64,000 nt of DNA from Maricaulis alexandrii (lineage in GTDB: Bacteria; Pseudomonadota; Alphaproteobacteria; Caulobacterales; Maricaulaceae), in NCBI RefSeq assembly GCF_005871165.1, contig NZ_SWKP01000009.1, positions 237,716 through 301,715 of the forward strand. The letters are read 5' to 3'. A program made the position numbers and the translations under genes. Below, piece after piece: positions 42,759 to 51,369 of the stretch. The notes beneath the pieces were generated by a model that was not told the origin of the DNA, ran no database searches, and saw only the letters and a list, made by a program, of their open reading frames with translations. How positions within the stretch are numbered: position 1 is the stretch's first letter; each line of letters starts with the position of its first letter.

Positions 42759-43523
42759 CTACAGCCCGCGCCAGACGCGACCGCGCGGACAGTAAAGGCC
42801 TTCCTCGCGGCGGCAGCGTTCGAAGGTGAAGAGCACGGTCTCGGCACGGCCGACGACATTCTCCAGCGGCACCAGGCCCGGACCCTCCGGGTGGCGGCTG
42901 TCGCTGGAGGCGTCGCGGTTATCGCCCATGACGAAGACGGTGCCCGGACGCACGGTCACGGGGCCGTAATTGTCGAGCGGGGCATTGTCGCGCTGTTCGT
43001 AGATCGAGTGCTCGCGGCCATTCGGAAGGACTTCATTATAGTGGGTCACGGTGACCGGCAGGCCCGACGGGTGTTCGCGATAGGTACGGATCTCGTCGAA
43101 CTCGCGCGGCACGGCCTCGCCATTCAGGTAGAGGCGGCCCTCGCGCACTTCCACGACATCGCCTTCGACACCGATCACGCGCTTGATGAGATTGCGCGGC
43201 GGCGACTGGCGCTCATCGCGGAACACGACGACATCGCCGCGCTGCGGATTGTGCCAGGCCAGGCGTCCATTCCAGCCTTCCGGCAGGATGTAGCCGATCC
43301 CCAGCGGCAGGGAGTGCACGGAATAGCCATAGGCCCATTTGGACACGGCGACCCGGTCACCGACTTCCAGCGAGGGCTGCATGCTTTCGGACGGAATGTG
43401 GAAGGCGGCGAACCCGAAGGTCACCAGGCCCAGCCAGACCGCCAGCACACCGCCGAGAAAACGGACTGTTTCAACAATTTCACCGGCAGCACGCCCCGCC
43501 AGACGCTTCATCAGGGGATTCAT
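42759..43523 (-). CDS. lepB: Signal peptidase I
   Basis: Membrane-bound serine protease that removes signal peptides from exported proteins. The 254-residue protein has one N-terminal helix (about 22-41). Catalytic Ser47 (IPSESMQPS) and Lys114 (NLIKRVIG) form the dyad, and VMGDNRDASSDSR is intact. The ATG at 43523 overlaps the upstream YbjQ-like stop by four bases, so the genes are coupled. A degenerate paralogue follows immediately. Confidence 0.94.
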   Translation of the reverse strand: MNPLMKRLAGRAAGEIVETVRFLGGVLAVWLGLVTFGFAAFHIPSESMQPSLEVGDRVAVSKWAYGYSVHSLPLGIGYILPEGWNGRLAWHNPQRGDVVVFRDERQSPPRNLIKRVIGVEGDVVEVREGRLYLNGEAVPREFDEIRTYREHPSGLPVTVTHYNEVLPNGREHSIYEQRDNAPLDNYGPVTVRPGTVFVMGDNRDASSDSRHPEGPGLVPLENVVGRAETVLFTFERCRREEGLYCPRGRVWRGL

Positions 43524-43840
43524 TTCAGTTTCACCGCCGTTCCATAGGCCAGGATTTCCGCTGCGCCTTCCATCACGGAGGAGGTCGACAGGCGCACGGT
43601 CACGATCGCGTCCGCGCCCATCTCCTCGGCATGCTTGCACATGCGGTCGAGGGCGGTTTCGCGGGATTCGGCGAGCAGGTCCGTATATTCGGGCACTTCG
43701 CCGCCGACGAGATTGCGCAGGCCGGCGATGAAATCACGCCCGAAAAAGCGGGCCCGCACGACATTGCCCCGGGCTATGCCCACAACGCTGTCGATCTCGC
43801 GGCCCGGAATGGTGTCCGCCATGGAAACGATCAGGCTCAT
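43520..43840 (-). CDS. YbjQ/UPF0145 (heavy-metal-binding domain) protein
   Basis: A 106-residue homopentamer-forming family of unknown role. The pattern GREIDSVVGIARGNVVRARFF and AEEMGADAIVTVRLSTSSVM matches YbjQ. AGGAAGA lies before the ATG. It overlaps both neighbours by four bases, forming a tightly coupled cluster: small membrane protein, YbjQ-like, lepB and the lepB paralogue. Confidence 0.88.
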   Translation of the reverse strand: MSLIVSMADTIPGREIDSVVGIARGNVVRARFFGRDFIAGLRNLVGGEVPEYTDLLAESRETALDRMCKHAEEMGADAIVTVRLSTSSVMEGAAEILAYGTAVKLK

Positions 43841-44064
43841 TCTTCCTCCCCGTCCGCGAACGACACGCGGTGTGCCGGCGCCCGCAGATACATGATGGCC
43901 AACCCGAAACCCGACAGGAGCAGGGGCCAGGCCCAGACATAGGTGGCCGGATAGGGCAGATACCAGTCTGCAAACCATCCCAGCCCGACCAGTACCGCAT
44001 ACCCGGCCAAACCCAGCAGCAAAAGCACCGGGCCCAGAACATCCCACAGGCGTGCCAATGTCAT
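43837..44064 (-). CDS. Small two-TM membrane protein
   Basis: A 75-residue protein starting at ATG 44064 behind GAGGAGA, with two membrane helices (about 8-28 and 36-56) and an acidic C-terminus. It is the first gene of the lepB cluster, overlapping the YbjQ-like gene by four bases. There is no recognised family, but the operon position, the Shine-Dalgarno and the hydrophobic pattern support it as real. Confidence 0.7.
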   Translation of the reverse strand: MTLARLWDVLGPVLLLLGLAGYAVLVGLGWFADWYLPYPATYVWAWPLLLSGFGLAIMYLRAPAHRVSFADGEEE

Positions 44065-44265
44065 CCGGACTCTCCTCAAAGCGGCAAGCCGCAAAACCGG
44101 CATACGGCGAAACGGGAACGCAACCAAGGCTTCGCCCGCATCATGACAGCATTTTCAGACAAGCGTGGCATCACCGCCGCAGGACGCGGAACGGGACCAA
44201 GGGGCGCGCAATCCCCTTTCTTTGGTCCCCATTTCGCCATGATCGGCCGGCAGATTGCGATCATC

Positions 44266-44649
44266 ATGAGTGACACGATCTACGAACCCAACCCCGCCCC
44301 GACGGCTGACCGCGACGACAAATGGCTGACCGGCCTGAACTATGTCCTGTTCCTGGTCGGCAATATCATCGGCGTGTCCAGCCTGATCGCCGTGATCATC
44401 GCCTATGCCCGCCGCGATGCGGCGCCGCACTGGCTGCAATCCCACTATACCTACCAGATCAAGAGTTTCTGGGCGGCGCTGGTCGGCGTCGTGGCCTGTT
44501 CCGTGCTGATGGTGACGGTGGTCCTGGCACCGCTCGGCCTGCTGGGCCTGGCCCTGGTCTGGATCTGGATGGCGGTGCGGTCCGTGATGGGGCTGATCCG
44601 CGTCATCGACGGACGCGGCCAGCCCGATCCGCACGGCATGTGGGTCTGA
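44266..44649 (+). CDS. DUF4870-like small membrane protein
   Basis: A 127-residue protein with three membrane helices (about 25-48, 68-88 and 90-112). The sequence DDKWLTGLNYVLFLVGNIIG and the central HWLQSHYTYQIKSFW resemble the DUF4870/Tic20-like group. The start at 44266 is supported mainly by homology pattern; an ATG at 44239 is in frame. It converges on the acyl-CoA dehydrogenase gene 13 bases away. Confidence 0.72.
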   Translation: MSDTIYEPNPAPTADRDDKWLTGLNYVLFLVGNIIGVSSLIAVIIAYARRDAAPHWLQSHYTYQIKSFWAALVGVVACSVLMVTVVLAPLGLLGLALVWIWMAVRSVMGLIRVIDGRGQPDPHGMWV

Positions 44650-44661
44650 TCCGTCGACGGA

Positions 44662-46413
44662 TCAGAAGCCCACATCCGCGATCATTTCCGACCCCATCGT
44701 GATGTCATCGACGCGCGACGGCGCCAGCGTCATTACCGATTCCGCGAAGAAATTGGCCAGCGCGATGCGCTCGGCTGCGAAGGCCGGATCGCCGATTTCC
44801 TCTTTCTGACGGCGGCGGGCCGCCACGGCCCCGACGCAGAGCAACCAACCGCCCACGGTCTCACCGGCCAGCGTCTGGAAGGGCGTGGCCCCGGCCAGAC
44901 GATCCTGCATGTCGGCCTCTTTCAGCCAGTCGACCGCCTCACGCATGGATTCCAGACTGTCACGCAGGCGCTCGCCCAGCGGCGGCAGATCCGGATGGGA
45001 TGAGGTGTCACAGGCCTCGATCGTCTGCTCGATATCATCGAACAATTCGTCGAAGGCCGCGCCACCGGCCATGTTCAGCTTGCGGCCGACCAGGTCGATG
45101 GCCTGGATCGCATTCGTGCCTTCATAGATCGGCGTGATCCGGGCATCGCGCAGATGCTGGGCAGCACCGGTTTCCTCGATATAGCCCATCCCACCATGCA
45201 CCTGGATGCCGGCGGAGGCGACCTCGACCCCGATATCGGTGGACCAGGCCTTGGCGATCGGCGTCAGCAGATCCTCACGCCGTTTGAAGGCGGCCTTCTC
45301 ATCGGCATCCTCGGAATAGTGGGCCAGATCGGCCGCAACAGCGCAGGACACACAAATGGCGCGCGCCGCGGCGATACGGGCACGCATCCCGGCCAGGGTC
45401 CGCTTGATATCGGGATGGTGGATGATGGCGTGCGGGGCCGGACCGTCGACGTCCAACGCCATGCCCTGCTTGCGCTCGCGGGCATAATCCAGCGCTTGCT
45501 GATAGGCCCGCTCGGCAATGCCGACGCCCTGGACACCGACATTGAGACGCGCCGAGTTCATCATTGTGAACATGCAGCGCATGCCGGCGTTCTCTTCGCC
45601 GATCAGCCAGCCGGTCGCATTGGTGTATTCCATCGTACAGGTCGGCGAGCCGTGAATGCCCAGCTTGTGCTCAACACCAATGGCGCGCAGATCATTGCGG
45701 CTGCCATCCGGCAGGATTTTCGGCACCAGGAAGAGCGAGATCCCCTTCGTACCCGGCGGCGAGTTCGGCGTGCGGGCCAGGACGAGATGGATGATGTTCT
45801 CGGCGCAGTCATGCTCACCCCAGGTGATGTAGATCTTCTGGCCGGACACGGCCCAGCTGCCATCATCATTGGGCTCGGCCTTGGTGCGTAGCGCACCGAC
45901 ATCGGACCCGGCCTGCGGCTCGGTCAGATTCATCGTCGCCGACCATTCCCCGGTCAGGAGCTTGGAGAGATACATCTCCTTCTGCTCGTCCGAACCGTGC
46001 TCGATCAGCGCCTCGATGCCGCCATAGGTCAGCATGGGCCCCAGGCCGAAGGCCAGGTTGGAACCCTGGATCATTTCCAGCACGGCCACGCCGAGCGCCC
46101 GCGGCAGGCCCATCCCGCCCAGCTCGGCCGGGAATTGCAGGCCCTGCCAGCCACCTTCGACGAATTGGGCATAGGCATCCTTGAACCCGGTCGGCGTGGT
46201 GACGACCTCACCCTCCAGCTTGCAGTGCTCGGCATCGCCGACACGATTGAGCGGGGCGAGCACATTCTCCGCCAGCTTGGCGGCTTCATCGAGGATGGCG
46301 GCGGTCAGATCCGCAGAGAAATCGGCAAAGGCACCGGTCGCTTTCAGGCCTTCCACGGCCGCGACTTCTTCCAGCGTGAAGCGCATTTCGTCCACGGGTG
46401 CGCGATAAGTCAT
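44662..46413 (-). CDS. Acyl-CoA dehydrogenase, DmdC-like with C-terminal extension
   Basis: FAD-dependent dehydrogenase of 583 residues, longer than the 380-residue core, with an N-terminal DUF-type extension and a C-terminal helical domain. The core has MNLTEPQAGSDVGALRTKA, SGQKIYITWGEHD and the catalytic region IYEGTNAIQAIDL, whose Glu acts as base. This architecture is shared with 3-methylmercaptopropionyl-CoA dehydrogenase (DmdC) of marine alphaproteobacteria, but also with long fatty-acyl enzymes, so the substrate is open. GGAGG seven bases before the ATG at 46413 fixes the start. Confidence 0.9.
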   Translation of the reverse strand: MTYRAPVDEMRFTLEEVAAVEGLKATGAFADFSADLTAAILDEAAKLAENVLAPLNRVGDAEHCKLEGEVVTTPTGFKDAYAQFVEGGWQGLQFPAELGGMGLPRALGVAVLEMIQGSNLAFGLGPMLTYGGIEALIEHGSDEQKEMYLSKLLTGEWSATMNLTEPQAGSDVGALRTKAEPNDDGSWAVSGQKIYITWGEHDCAENIIHLVLARTPNSPPGTKGISLFLVPKILPDGSRNDLRAIGVEHKLGIHGSPTCTMEYTNATGWLIGEENAGMRCMFTMMNSARLNVGVQGVGIAERAYQQALDYARERKQGMALDVDGPAPHAIIHHPDIKRTLAGMRARIAAARAICVSCAVAADLAHYSEDADEKAAFKRREDLLTPIAKAWSTDIGVEVASAGIQVHGGMGYIEETGAAQHLRDARITPIYEGTNAIQAIDLVGRKLNMAGGAAFDELFDDIEQTIEACDTSSHPDLPPLGERLRDSLESMREAVDWLKEADMQDRLAGATPFQTLAGETVGGWLLCVGAVAARRRQKEEIGDPAFAAERIALANFFAESVMTLAPSRVDDITMGSEMIADVGF

Positions 46414-46607
46414 GCTCGACCTCCGATCAGGTTTTGGGGTTCTGTGCTTTTTCTTGTCTGCGCGGAACATAGCGTTTCGTCCGGATGATGCGAATCCGGA
46501 AACAGTGTTTTCTCCAACCTGCGACAAGCTGTGGCTTTTCGGACGCGGCCACAGGGTGCATACCTTGTGTAACAAGCCGCCGGAGCGGCTTTGCGAGAGG
46601 GACCGCC

Positions 46608-47189
46608 ATGACCGACACGCCGCGCTACACAAGCATTGCCATCATTCTGCACTGGATCATCGCCGCCTTGCTGATCGGCATGGTGTTCTTCGGCTGGTAC
46701 ATGGAAGACCTGAGCCATGGCTGGCGAGAGGGCTTAGTCTCTGGCGAGCAAGTTCAGCAGGCCTATAACTGGCACAAGACGATCGGCCTCCTGATCCTCC
46801 TCCTGTCGCTGGCCCGCCTTGCTTGGCGCCTGACCCACAAGACACCGGGCATGCCGGACGGGATGAAGCCCTGGGAGAAAATGGCCGCCCACGCCGTGCA
46901 CTGGGCCTTCTATGTCATCATGATCGGCATGCCGATCATGGGCTGGATATCTGCTTCGGCCTGGGAGTTGCCCTCTTTCCTGTTCAACAATCCCGACGTG
47001 CCAATGCCGCGCCTGCCCGTGCCGCAGAGCGAAGGCTTGCACGACGTGTCCGGCTCCATACATGGAGCGGGCGGCTGGCCGATCCTTATCCTGTGGGTGC
47101 TGCATGCGGGCGCCGCGCTGAAACACCAATTCCTGGACAAGGATGGTCTGCTCGGCCGGATGATCCCCCTGCCCTTCCTGAAAGGATAA
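46608..47189 (+). CDS. Cytochrome b561 family protein
   Basis: Four-helix di-heme b membrane electron-transfer protein of 193 residues. Helices begin with ALHWIIAALLIG-like sequence; His residues in IILHW, YNWHKTIG, AVHW and WVLHAG serve as heme ligands. GAGAGGG precedes the ATG at 46608. The YceI gene follows three bases after the stop, a common pairing in which the two may move electrons or isoprenoid-bound cargo at the envelope. Confidence 0.92.
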   Translation: MTDTPRYTSIAIILHWIIAALLIGMVFFGWYMEDLSHGWREGLVSGEQVQQAYNWHKTIGLLILLLSLARLAWRLTHKTPGMPDGMKPWEKMAAHAVHWAFYVIMIGMPIMGWISASAWELPSFLFNNPDVPMPRLPVPQSEGLHDVSGSIHGAGGWPILILWVLHAGAALKHQFLDKDGLLGRMIPLPFLKG

Positions 47190-47192
47190 GTC

Positions 47193-47735
47193 ATGTTGCG
47201 TCGCGTTTTTGCCTTTGCCCCGCTCCTGGTCGCGTCCCCCGCCTTTGCGCAGGACTGGACCGTTGATGCGGAGACGAGCTCGGTCGGTTTCGAGACCACT
47301 GTCTCCGGCGCGACGGTCAGCGGCGAATTCCCGGACTGGTCGGCCGACATCACGCTGAACCGGGACGACCTGGAGGCCGCCCGCATCGAGGCCCGCGTCC
47401 TGACCGGCAGCGGATCGACGGGCAATACGCAGATGGACCAGTCCATGCTGTCCAGTTCCGGTCTCAACCCGGTCGAGCACGAAGCCGCGACCTTCACATC
47501 CGAAGATATCCGCGCGACGGATGAGGGGTATGAAGCCCATGGCGTGCTGACCATGGCCGGGTCCAGCCAGGAGATCGTCCTGCCCTTCACGCTCGACATC
47601 TCCGGGGGCCGCGCTGTGGCTGACGGCCGCTACACGCTGGCCCGCGCCGATTACGGGGTCGGCTCATCCAGCTGGGGGTCGGCCGCCAATGAGGTCACGC
47701 TCATCCTGCATATCGAGGCGGACGCCGCGGAATAA
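47193..47735 (+). CDS. YceI family periplasmic protein
   Basis: A 180-residue lipocalin-like beta-barrel protein with a signal peptide (FAFAPLLVASPAFAQ). The pattern WTVDAETSSVGFETTVSG and GSSSWGSAANEVTLILHIEA is that of YceI, which binds polyisoprenoids. It is co-transcribed with the preceding cytochrome b561. Confidence 0.92.
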   Translation: MLRRVFAFAPLLVASPAFAQDWTVDAETSSVGFETTVSGATVSGEFPDWSADITLNRDDLEAARIEARVLTGSGSTGNTQMDQSMLSSSGLNPVEHEAATFTSEDIRATDEGYEAHGVLTMAGSSQEIVLPFTLDISGGRAVADGRYTLARADYGVGSSSWGSAANEVTLILHIEADAAE

Positions 47736-47743
47736 TCGGACCT

Positions 47744-47761
47744 GCAGGCTTGCAAGCCTGC
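47744..47761. other. Perfect 18-base palindrome after yceI-like gene
   Basis: GCAGGCTTGCAAGCCTGC lies 8 bases past the YceI stop and 25 before the next start. It has no U-tract and may be a weak terminator or a protein-binding site. Confidence 0.4.
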
Positions 47762-47785
47762 GCAGACAGGCCTAGCTGACGGCCC

Positions 47786-48727
47786 ATGAGTGCGCCGATC
47801 AAACCCGCCACTGCCGAGGCCATTACCGAAGCCGCCGACATCCTGCGGCGCGGCGGTCTCGTCGCCATGCCGACCGAGACGGTCTACGGCCTGGCGGCCG
47901 ATGCCGCCAATGCCGACGCGGTCGCCCGGCTCTATGCCGCCAAGGGCCGTCCCAGCTTCAATCCGCTGATCGCCCACGTCACCGGCCCGAAAATGGCGAA
48001 GACCGTCGCCGAATGGCCGGAGCTGGGTGCCAAACTGGCCGGCACCTACTGGCCCGGTCCGCTGACCCTCGTCTTGCCGAAAAAGCCAGACGCCGCGATT
48101 GCCGACATCGCCAATGCCGGACTGGACAGCCTGGCCCTGCGCGCCCCGGCCCATCCGGCGGCCCGCGCCCTGCTGGCCGAATTCGGCAAGCCCCTGGTTG
48201 CCCCCAGCGCCAACCCGTCCGGCTCGATCAGTCCGACCACGGCCCGGCATGTCGCGGACGGCCTGGGCGACAAGGTCGATCTCATCCTGGATGGTGGCGC
48301 CTGTCCGGTCGGGGTGGAATCCACCGTGGTGGCCATTGATGGCGACACCGCCATCCTGCTGCGCCCGGGTGGCCTCGACCGTGTCCAGATCGAACCGATC
48401 ACCGGCCCCCTCGCCCGACCCGATGCCGATGCGCCGCTGGCCAGCCCGGGCATGCTGAAAAGCCACTACGCGCCGGACGCCCGTGTCCGCCTCAACGCGA
48501 CGGAGAAACGCCCCGGCGAACTCCTGATCGGGTTTGGCGAGATCGGCGGCGATCTCAACCTGTCCGAAACCGGTGACCTGGCCGAGGCGGCCACGCGCCT
48601 GTTCGCTGCTCTGCGCGAGATCGATTCCCGCCATCCCGACGCAATCGCGGTTGCGCCCATCCCGGAACGGGGTTTGGGTGAAGCAATCAATGACCGGCTG
48701 CAACGCGCGGCCGCCCCGAAGGACTAA
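47786..48727 (+). CDS. L-threonylcarbamoyladenylate synthase (Sua5 type)
   Basis: Makes threonylcarbamoyl-AMP for the t6A37 modification of ANN-decoding tRNAs. The 313 residues comprise a YrdC domain (about 15-205; GLVAMPTETVYGLAADA, KGRPSFNPLIAHV, SANPSGSISPTTA) and a C-terminal Sua5 domain (about 225-313), distinguishing it from the shorter TsaC. It lies six bases upstream of the FAD-linked oxidase gene. Confidence 0.93.
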   Translation: MSAPIKPATAEAITEAADILRRGGLVAMPTETVYGLAADAANADAVARLYAAKGRPSFNPLIAHVTGPKMAKTVAEWPELGAKLAGTYWPGPLTLVLPKKPDAAIADIANAGLDSLALRAPAHPAARALLAEFGKPLVAPSANPSGSISPTTARHVADGLGDKVDLILDGGACPVGVESTVVAIDGDTAILLRPGGLDRVQIEPITGPLARPDADAPLASPGMLKSHYAPDARVRLNATEKRPGELLIGFGEIGGDLNLSETGDLAEAATRLFAALREIDSRHPDAIAVAPIPERGLGEAINDRLQRAAAPKD

Positions 48728-48733
48728 GACGCC

Positions 48734-50146
48734 ATGACCGTGCCCGTTTCCCTGCCCGCCGATCTGCTCGACCGCCTCAAGGATGCGCTCGGCCCGAAAG
48801 GCTGGAGCCAGGATCCGCACGAGCTGGAACCGCATGTCGCCGACTGGCGCGGCCGCTATCAAGGCGCCACGCCCATCCTTCTGAAACCGGCCAATACGCA
48901 AGAGGTGGCAGCCGCGGTGAAAATCTGCGCCGAAGCCGGAGTGGCGATCACGCCCCAGGGCGGCAATACCTCTCTGTGCGGCGCCGCCACCCCGCAGGGA
49001 GAAGTCCTCATCACGCTCAAGCGCATGACCCAGGTCCGCGAGATCGATGTCGACAATGACTCGATGACCGTCGAGGCCGGCTGCGTGCTGGAAAACCTCC
49101 AGAAAACGGCCGAAGAGGTCGACCGCCTCTTCCCGCTCTCCCTGGGCTCACAGGGCTCGGCGATGATCGGCGGGCTGATCTCCACCAATGCGGGCGGCGT
49201 GCATGTGCTGCGCTATGGCATGACCCGCGAACTGGTCCTGGGCCTGGAAGCGGTACTACCGGACGGCACGGTCTGGACCGGGCTGACGGGCCTGCGGAAG
49301 GACAATACCGGCTATGATCTCAAGCAATTGCTGATCGGCGCCGAAGGCACGCTGGGCATCATCACCGCCGCCACACTGAAACTCTTCCCGCGCCCGGGCC
49401 GGATGGAACTGGCCTTCATCGGCCTCAACTCCGCCGACGAGGCGGTGAAATTCCTCGGCCTGGCCAAGAAGGTCTCCGGCGGTGCCGTGACGGCCTTCGA
49501 GCTGATGCCGCGCATGGCGCTGGAACTGGTGCTCGACCATGTCCCCAATACGCGCGATCCGCTGGGCGGGGCCCATCCCTGGTATGTCGTCTGCGAGATG
49601 AGTTTCGGCCGCCCCGAAGGCGCACGCGAGACCATGGAAGCGGCGCTGGAAGCCGGCTTCGAGGCCGGCCTCGTCCAGGATGCCGCCCTCGCGGAAAATG
49701 ACAGCCAGATGCATGATTTCTGGCGCCTGCGCGAAACCATCGCCGAAGCCGAACGCGCCCAGGGCAAGGCGGTCAAGCACGACATCTCCATCCCGGTCTC
49801 CAAAATGCCGGTCTTCATGGCCGAAGCCACACAGGCCGTGGAAGCCGAGTTCGACAACACGCTCGTCATCGCCTTTGGCCATGTCGGCGACGGCAATGTC
49901 CATTTCAACGTCGCCACTCGCGACGCCGCCGGGGCCGACATTCTCGAGCAGGCCAAGGCCATCTCGACCCGCGTCTACGACCTGGTGGACAGTTATGGCG
50001 GATCCATCTCCGCCGAACACGGCATCGGCATCCTCAAACGCGAAGAACTCTCCGGCCGCAAACCGGTCGACGTCGCCGTGATGCGCGCCATCAAGACCGC
50101 GCTCGACCCGAAGGGGATCATGAATCCGCGGGTGTTGTTGGGCTGA
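48734..50146 (+). CDS. FAD-binding oxidase (D-lactate/D-2-hydroxyglutarate dehydrogenase type)
   Basis: VAO/PCMH-type flavoprotein of 470 residues. The N-terminal FAD domain contains TPQGGNTSLCGAATP, SLGSQGSAMIGGLISTNAGG and the LLIGAEGTLGIITAATLKLF strand. The C-terminal FAD-linked oxidase domain ends with HVGDGNVHFNV and SAEHGIGILKREEL. This pattern fits GlcD/Dld2-like 2-hydroxyacid dehydrogenases. The exact substrate (D-lactate, glycolate or 2-hydroxyglutarate) is uncertain. Confidence 0.9.
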   Translation: MTVPVSLPADLLDRLKDALGPKGWSQDPHELEPHVADWRGRYQGATPILLKPANTQEVAAAVKICAEAGVAITPQGGNTSLCGAATPQGEVLITLKRMTQVREIDVDNDSMTVEAGCVLENLQKTAEEVDRLFPLSLGSQGSAMIGGLISTNAGGVHVLRYGMTRELVLGLEAVLPDGTVWTGLTGLRKDNTGYDLKQLLIGAEGTLGIITAATLKLFPRPGRMELAFIGLNSADEAVKFLGLAKKVSGGAVTAFELMPRMALELVLDHVPNTRDPLGGAHPWYVVCEMSFGRPEGARETMEAALEAGFEAGLVQDAALAENDSQMHDFWRLRETIAEAERAQGKAVKHDISIPVSKMPVFMAEATQAVEAEFDNTLVIAFGHVGDGNVHFNVATRDAAGADILEQAKAISTRVYDLVDSYGGSISAEHGIGILKREELSGRKPVDVAVMRAIKTALDPKGIMNPRVLLG

Positions 50147-50247
50147 GGCATAGACCGCCTCTATCCCCACCATAAATCATTTCAGCGGCTGGGCGACTGG
50201 AAACCCCGGGGCACGATCCTTATCCTTGTGGGCCAAGGAGAATGTCC

Positions 50248-51033
50248 ATGCTGATTCTGTTGTCGCCTGCGAAAAACATGAATTTCGACCCGGTCGAACG
50301 GTCCCTGCCGTCCACGACCCCGTCGCTGATTGATGAGACGCGCATCCTGTCCAAGACGACCCGTCAGCTGACCGTCTCCAAGCTGAAATCCATGATGGGG
50401 ATCAATGAGGATCTGGCGAAGCTCAACCGCGAGCGTTTCCAGGCCTTTGATGCCGATCAGCCGGGCGAGAAACAGGCGGCCTTGGCCTTCAATGGCGAGG
50501 TCTATCGCGGTCTCGATGCGGCGAGCCTGTCCGAGGATGACCTGGATTACGCCCAGGATCATCTGCGCATCCTGTCCGGCCTTTACGGCGCCCTGCGCCC
50601 GCTGGATGGCATCCACCCCTACCGGCTGGAAATGGGCCGCAAGCTGCACACGCGGCGCGGCGAGAACCTGTATGATTTCTGGGGGTCCAAGATCGCTCAG
50701 GAACTCAACGGGCTGATGGAGGACGAGGCCGAGCCCGTCGTCCTCAACCTGGCCTCCAACGAGTATTTCAAGTCGGTCGACAAGAAGACTCTGAAAGCCC
50801 GCGTCATCACGCCGGTCTTCAAGGAAGAGAAGGACGGCCAGCTGCGCGCTCTCATGGTCTACGCCAAGAAAGCCCGCGGCATGATGGCCCGCTGGGCCAT
50901 CGAGAACCGCATCTCCGACCCGGCCGATCTGGTGAAATTCGACGCCGGCGGCTACCGGTTCGAACCGGAAGGCTCCAAGGGCGACAGCCTGCTCTTCACG
51001 CGGCCGCAGCCGGCACCAGCAAAAGCGGCCTGA
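50248..51033 (+). CDS. yaaA: Peroxide stress protein YaaA
   Basis: A 261-residue UPF0246 protein that lowers intracellular free iron during peroxide stress and can bind DNA. It starts MLILLSPAKNMNF and carries the family segments LNRERFQAFD, ALAFNGEVYRGL, FWGSKIAQELN and VINLASNEYFK-like (VLNLASNEYFK). AAGGAG is seven bases before the ATG at 50248; the ATG at 50242 is too close to it. Confidence 0.94.
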   Translation: MLILLSPAKNMNFDPVERSLPSTTPSLIDETRILSKTTRQLTVSKLKSMMGINEDLAKLNRERFQAFDADQPGEKQAALAFNGEVYRGLDAASLSEDDLDYAQDHLRILSGLYGALRPLDGIHPYRLEMGRKLHTRRGENLYDFWGSKIAQELNGLMEDEAEPVVLNLASNEYFKSVDKKTLKARVITPVFKEEKDGQLRALMVYAKKARGMMARWAIENRISDPADLVKFDAGGYRFEPEGSKGDSLLFTRPQPAPAKAA

Positions 51034-51071
51034 ACCACAATTCCAACGCGAGCCGGACTGTGCTAATGTCC

Positions 51072-51249
51072 AAGGGCCGCAGGAGGTGGCTGGCACCACC
51101 TCCTTTGGCCGCCCTTCAGGCGATTGAGAGACGGATCAACAGGCTCCACCCACCGATCCGTCGTCTCGTCACCGAAAGGACGAGGCAGCATTTCGGAAAC
51201 CGAAACATCGCCACCTCCTTGGTTTTGCGCCGGCCTCAGTGCCGGCGCA
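51072..51249 (-). other. Structured small RNA / leader with duplicated Shine-Dalgarno
   Basis: A 178-base highly structured segment. Read on the minus strand, there is a 9-bp hairpin (TGCGCCGGC / GCCGGCGCA, 51249-51226), then AAGGAGGTGGCG and the ATG of a 30-codon frame. The frame contains three small stems (51205-51191, 51184-51165, 51162-51130). A final hairpin (51104-51081) follows, with arms AGGAGGTGG and CCACCTCCT, extended by AAGGGC/GCCCTT. The complement GCCACCTCCT (51090-51081) can pair over ten bases either with its own hairpin arm (nine bases) or with the frame's Shine-Dalgarno at 51219-51210. Whether it acts as mRNA, sRNA or both is not shown by sequence alone. Confidence 0.6.
51116..51208 (-). 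CDS. Putative 30-residue leader peptide behind a very strong RBS
   Basis: The ATG at 51208 follows AAGGAGGTGGCG, an almost full complement to the 16S rRNA tail. The peptide is basic and hydrophobic, with a CC pair (FPKCCLVLSV), an RRR cluster and a GGWSLLIRLSIA end. It terminates just before the hairpin carrying the Shine-Dalgarno copy. It is divergent from bdhA and convergent with yaaA. I recall similar short GGWSLL-containing hypothetical proteins in other alphaproteobacteria but cannot confirm this without a search. Confidence 0.55.
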   Translation of the reverse strand: MFRFPKCCLVLSVTRRRIGGWSLLIRLSIA

Positions 51250-51253
51250 TTGC

Positions 51254-51284
51254 GTTATATCACAGTTGCACGTCATGGTTGCAC
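51254..51284 (-). promoter_or_regulatory. Candidate promoter and direct repeat for the leader RNA
   Basis: On the minus strand TATAAC (51259-51254) is a good -10 element, just upstream of the leader RNA. Two direct repeats GTGCAAC (51284-51278 and 51271-51265), 13 bases apart, precede it in the -35 region and look like an activator site. No other gene occupies the 336-base gap between yaaA and bdhA; the remainder (51285-51369) should hold the bdhA promoter. Confidence 0.45.
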
Positions 51285-51369
51285 CTTATGCCGTGGAATG
51301 CCGGGCCACACTTGACCCCTCCCCCGGCTTCCCCTTTCTTGGCGCCAGCACAAACTTGAAGGGTCATTC

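Noticed and set aside
51096..51104. CCACCTCCT as a fragment of the 16S rRNA 3' end
   Set aside because: The match is limited to the anti-Shine-Dalgarno core, and the flanks form a local hairpin. It is better explained as the complement of the adjacent Shine-Dalgarno copy.
51072..51249. Structured region as 6S RNA, SRP RNA, tmRNA or a known riboswitch
   Set aside because: None of the conserved cores I know (SRP GGAA tetraloop region, tmRNA tag codons, TPP, cobalamin, SAM or glycine motifs) is present. The coding frame with strong ribosome site on the minus strand explains more of the sequence.
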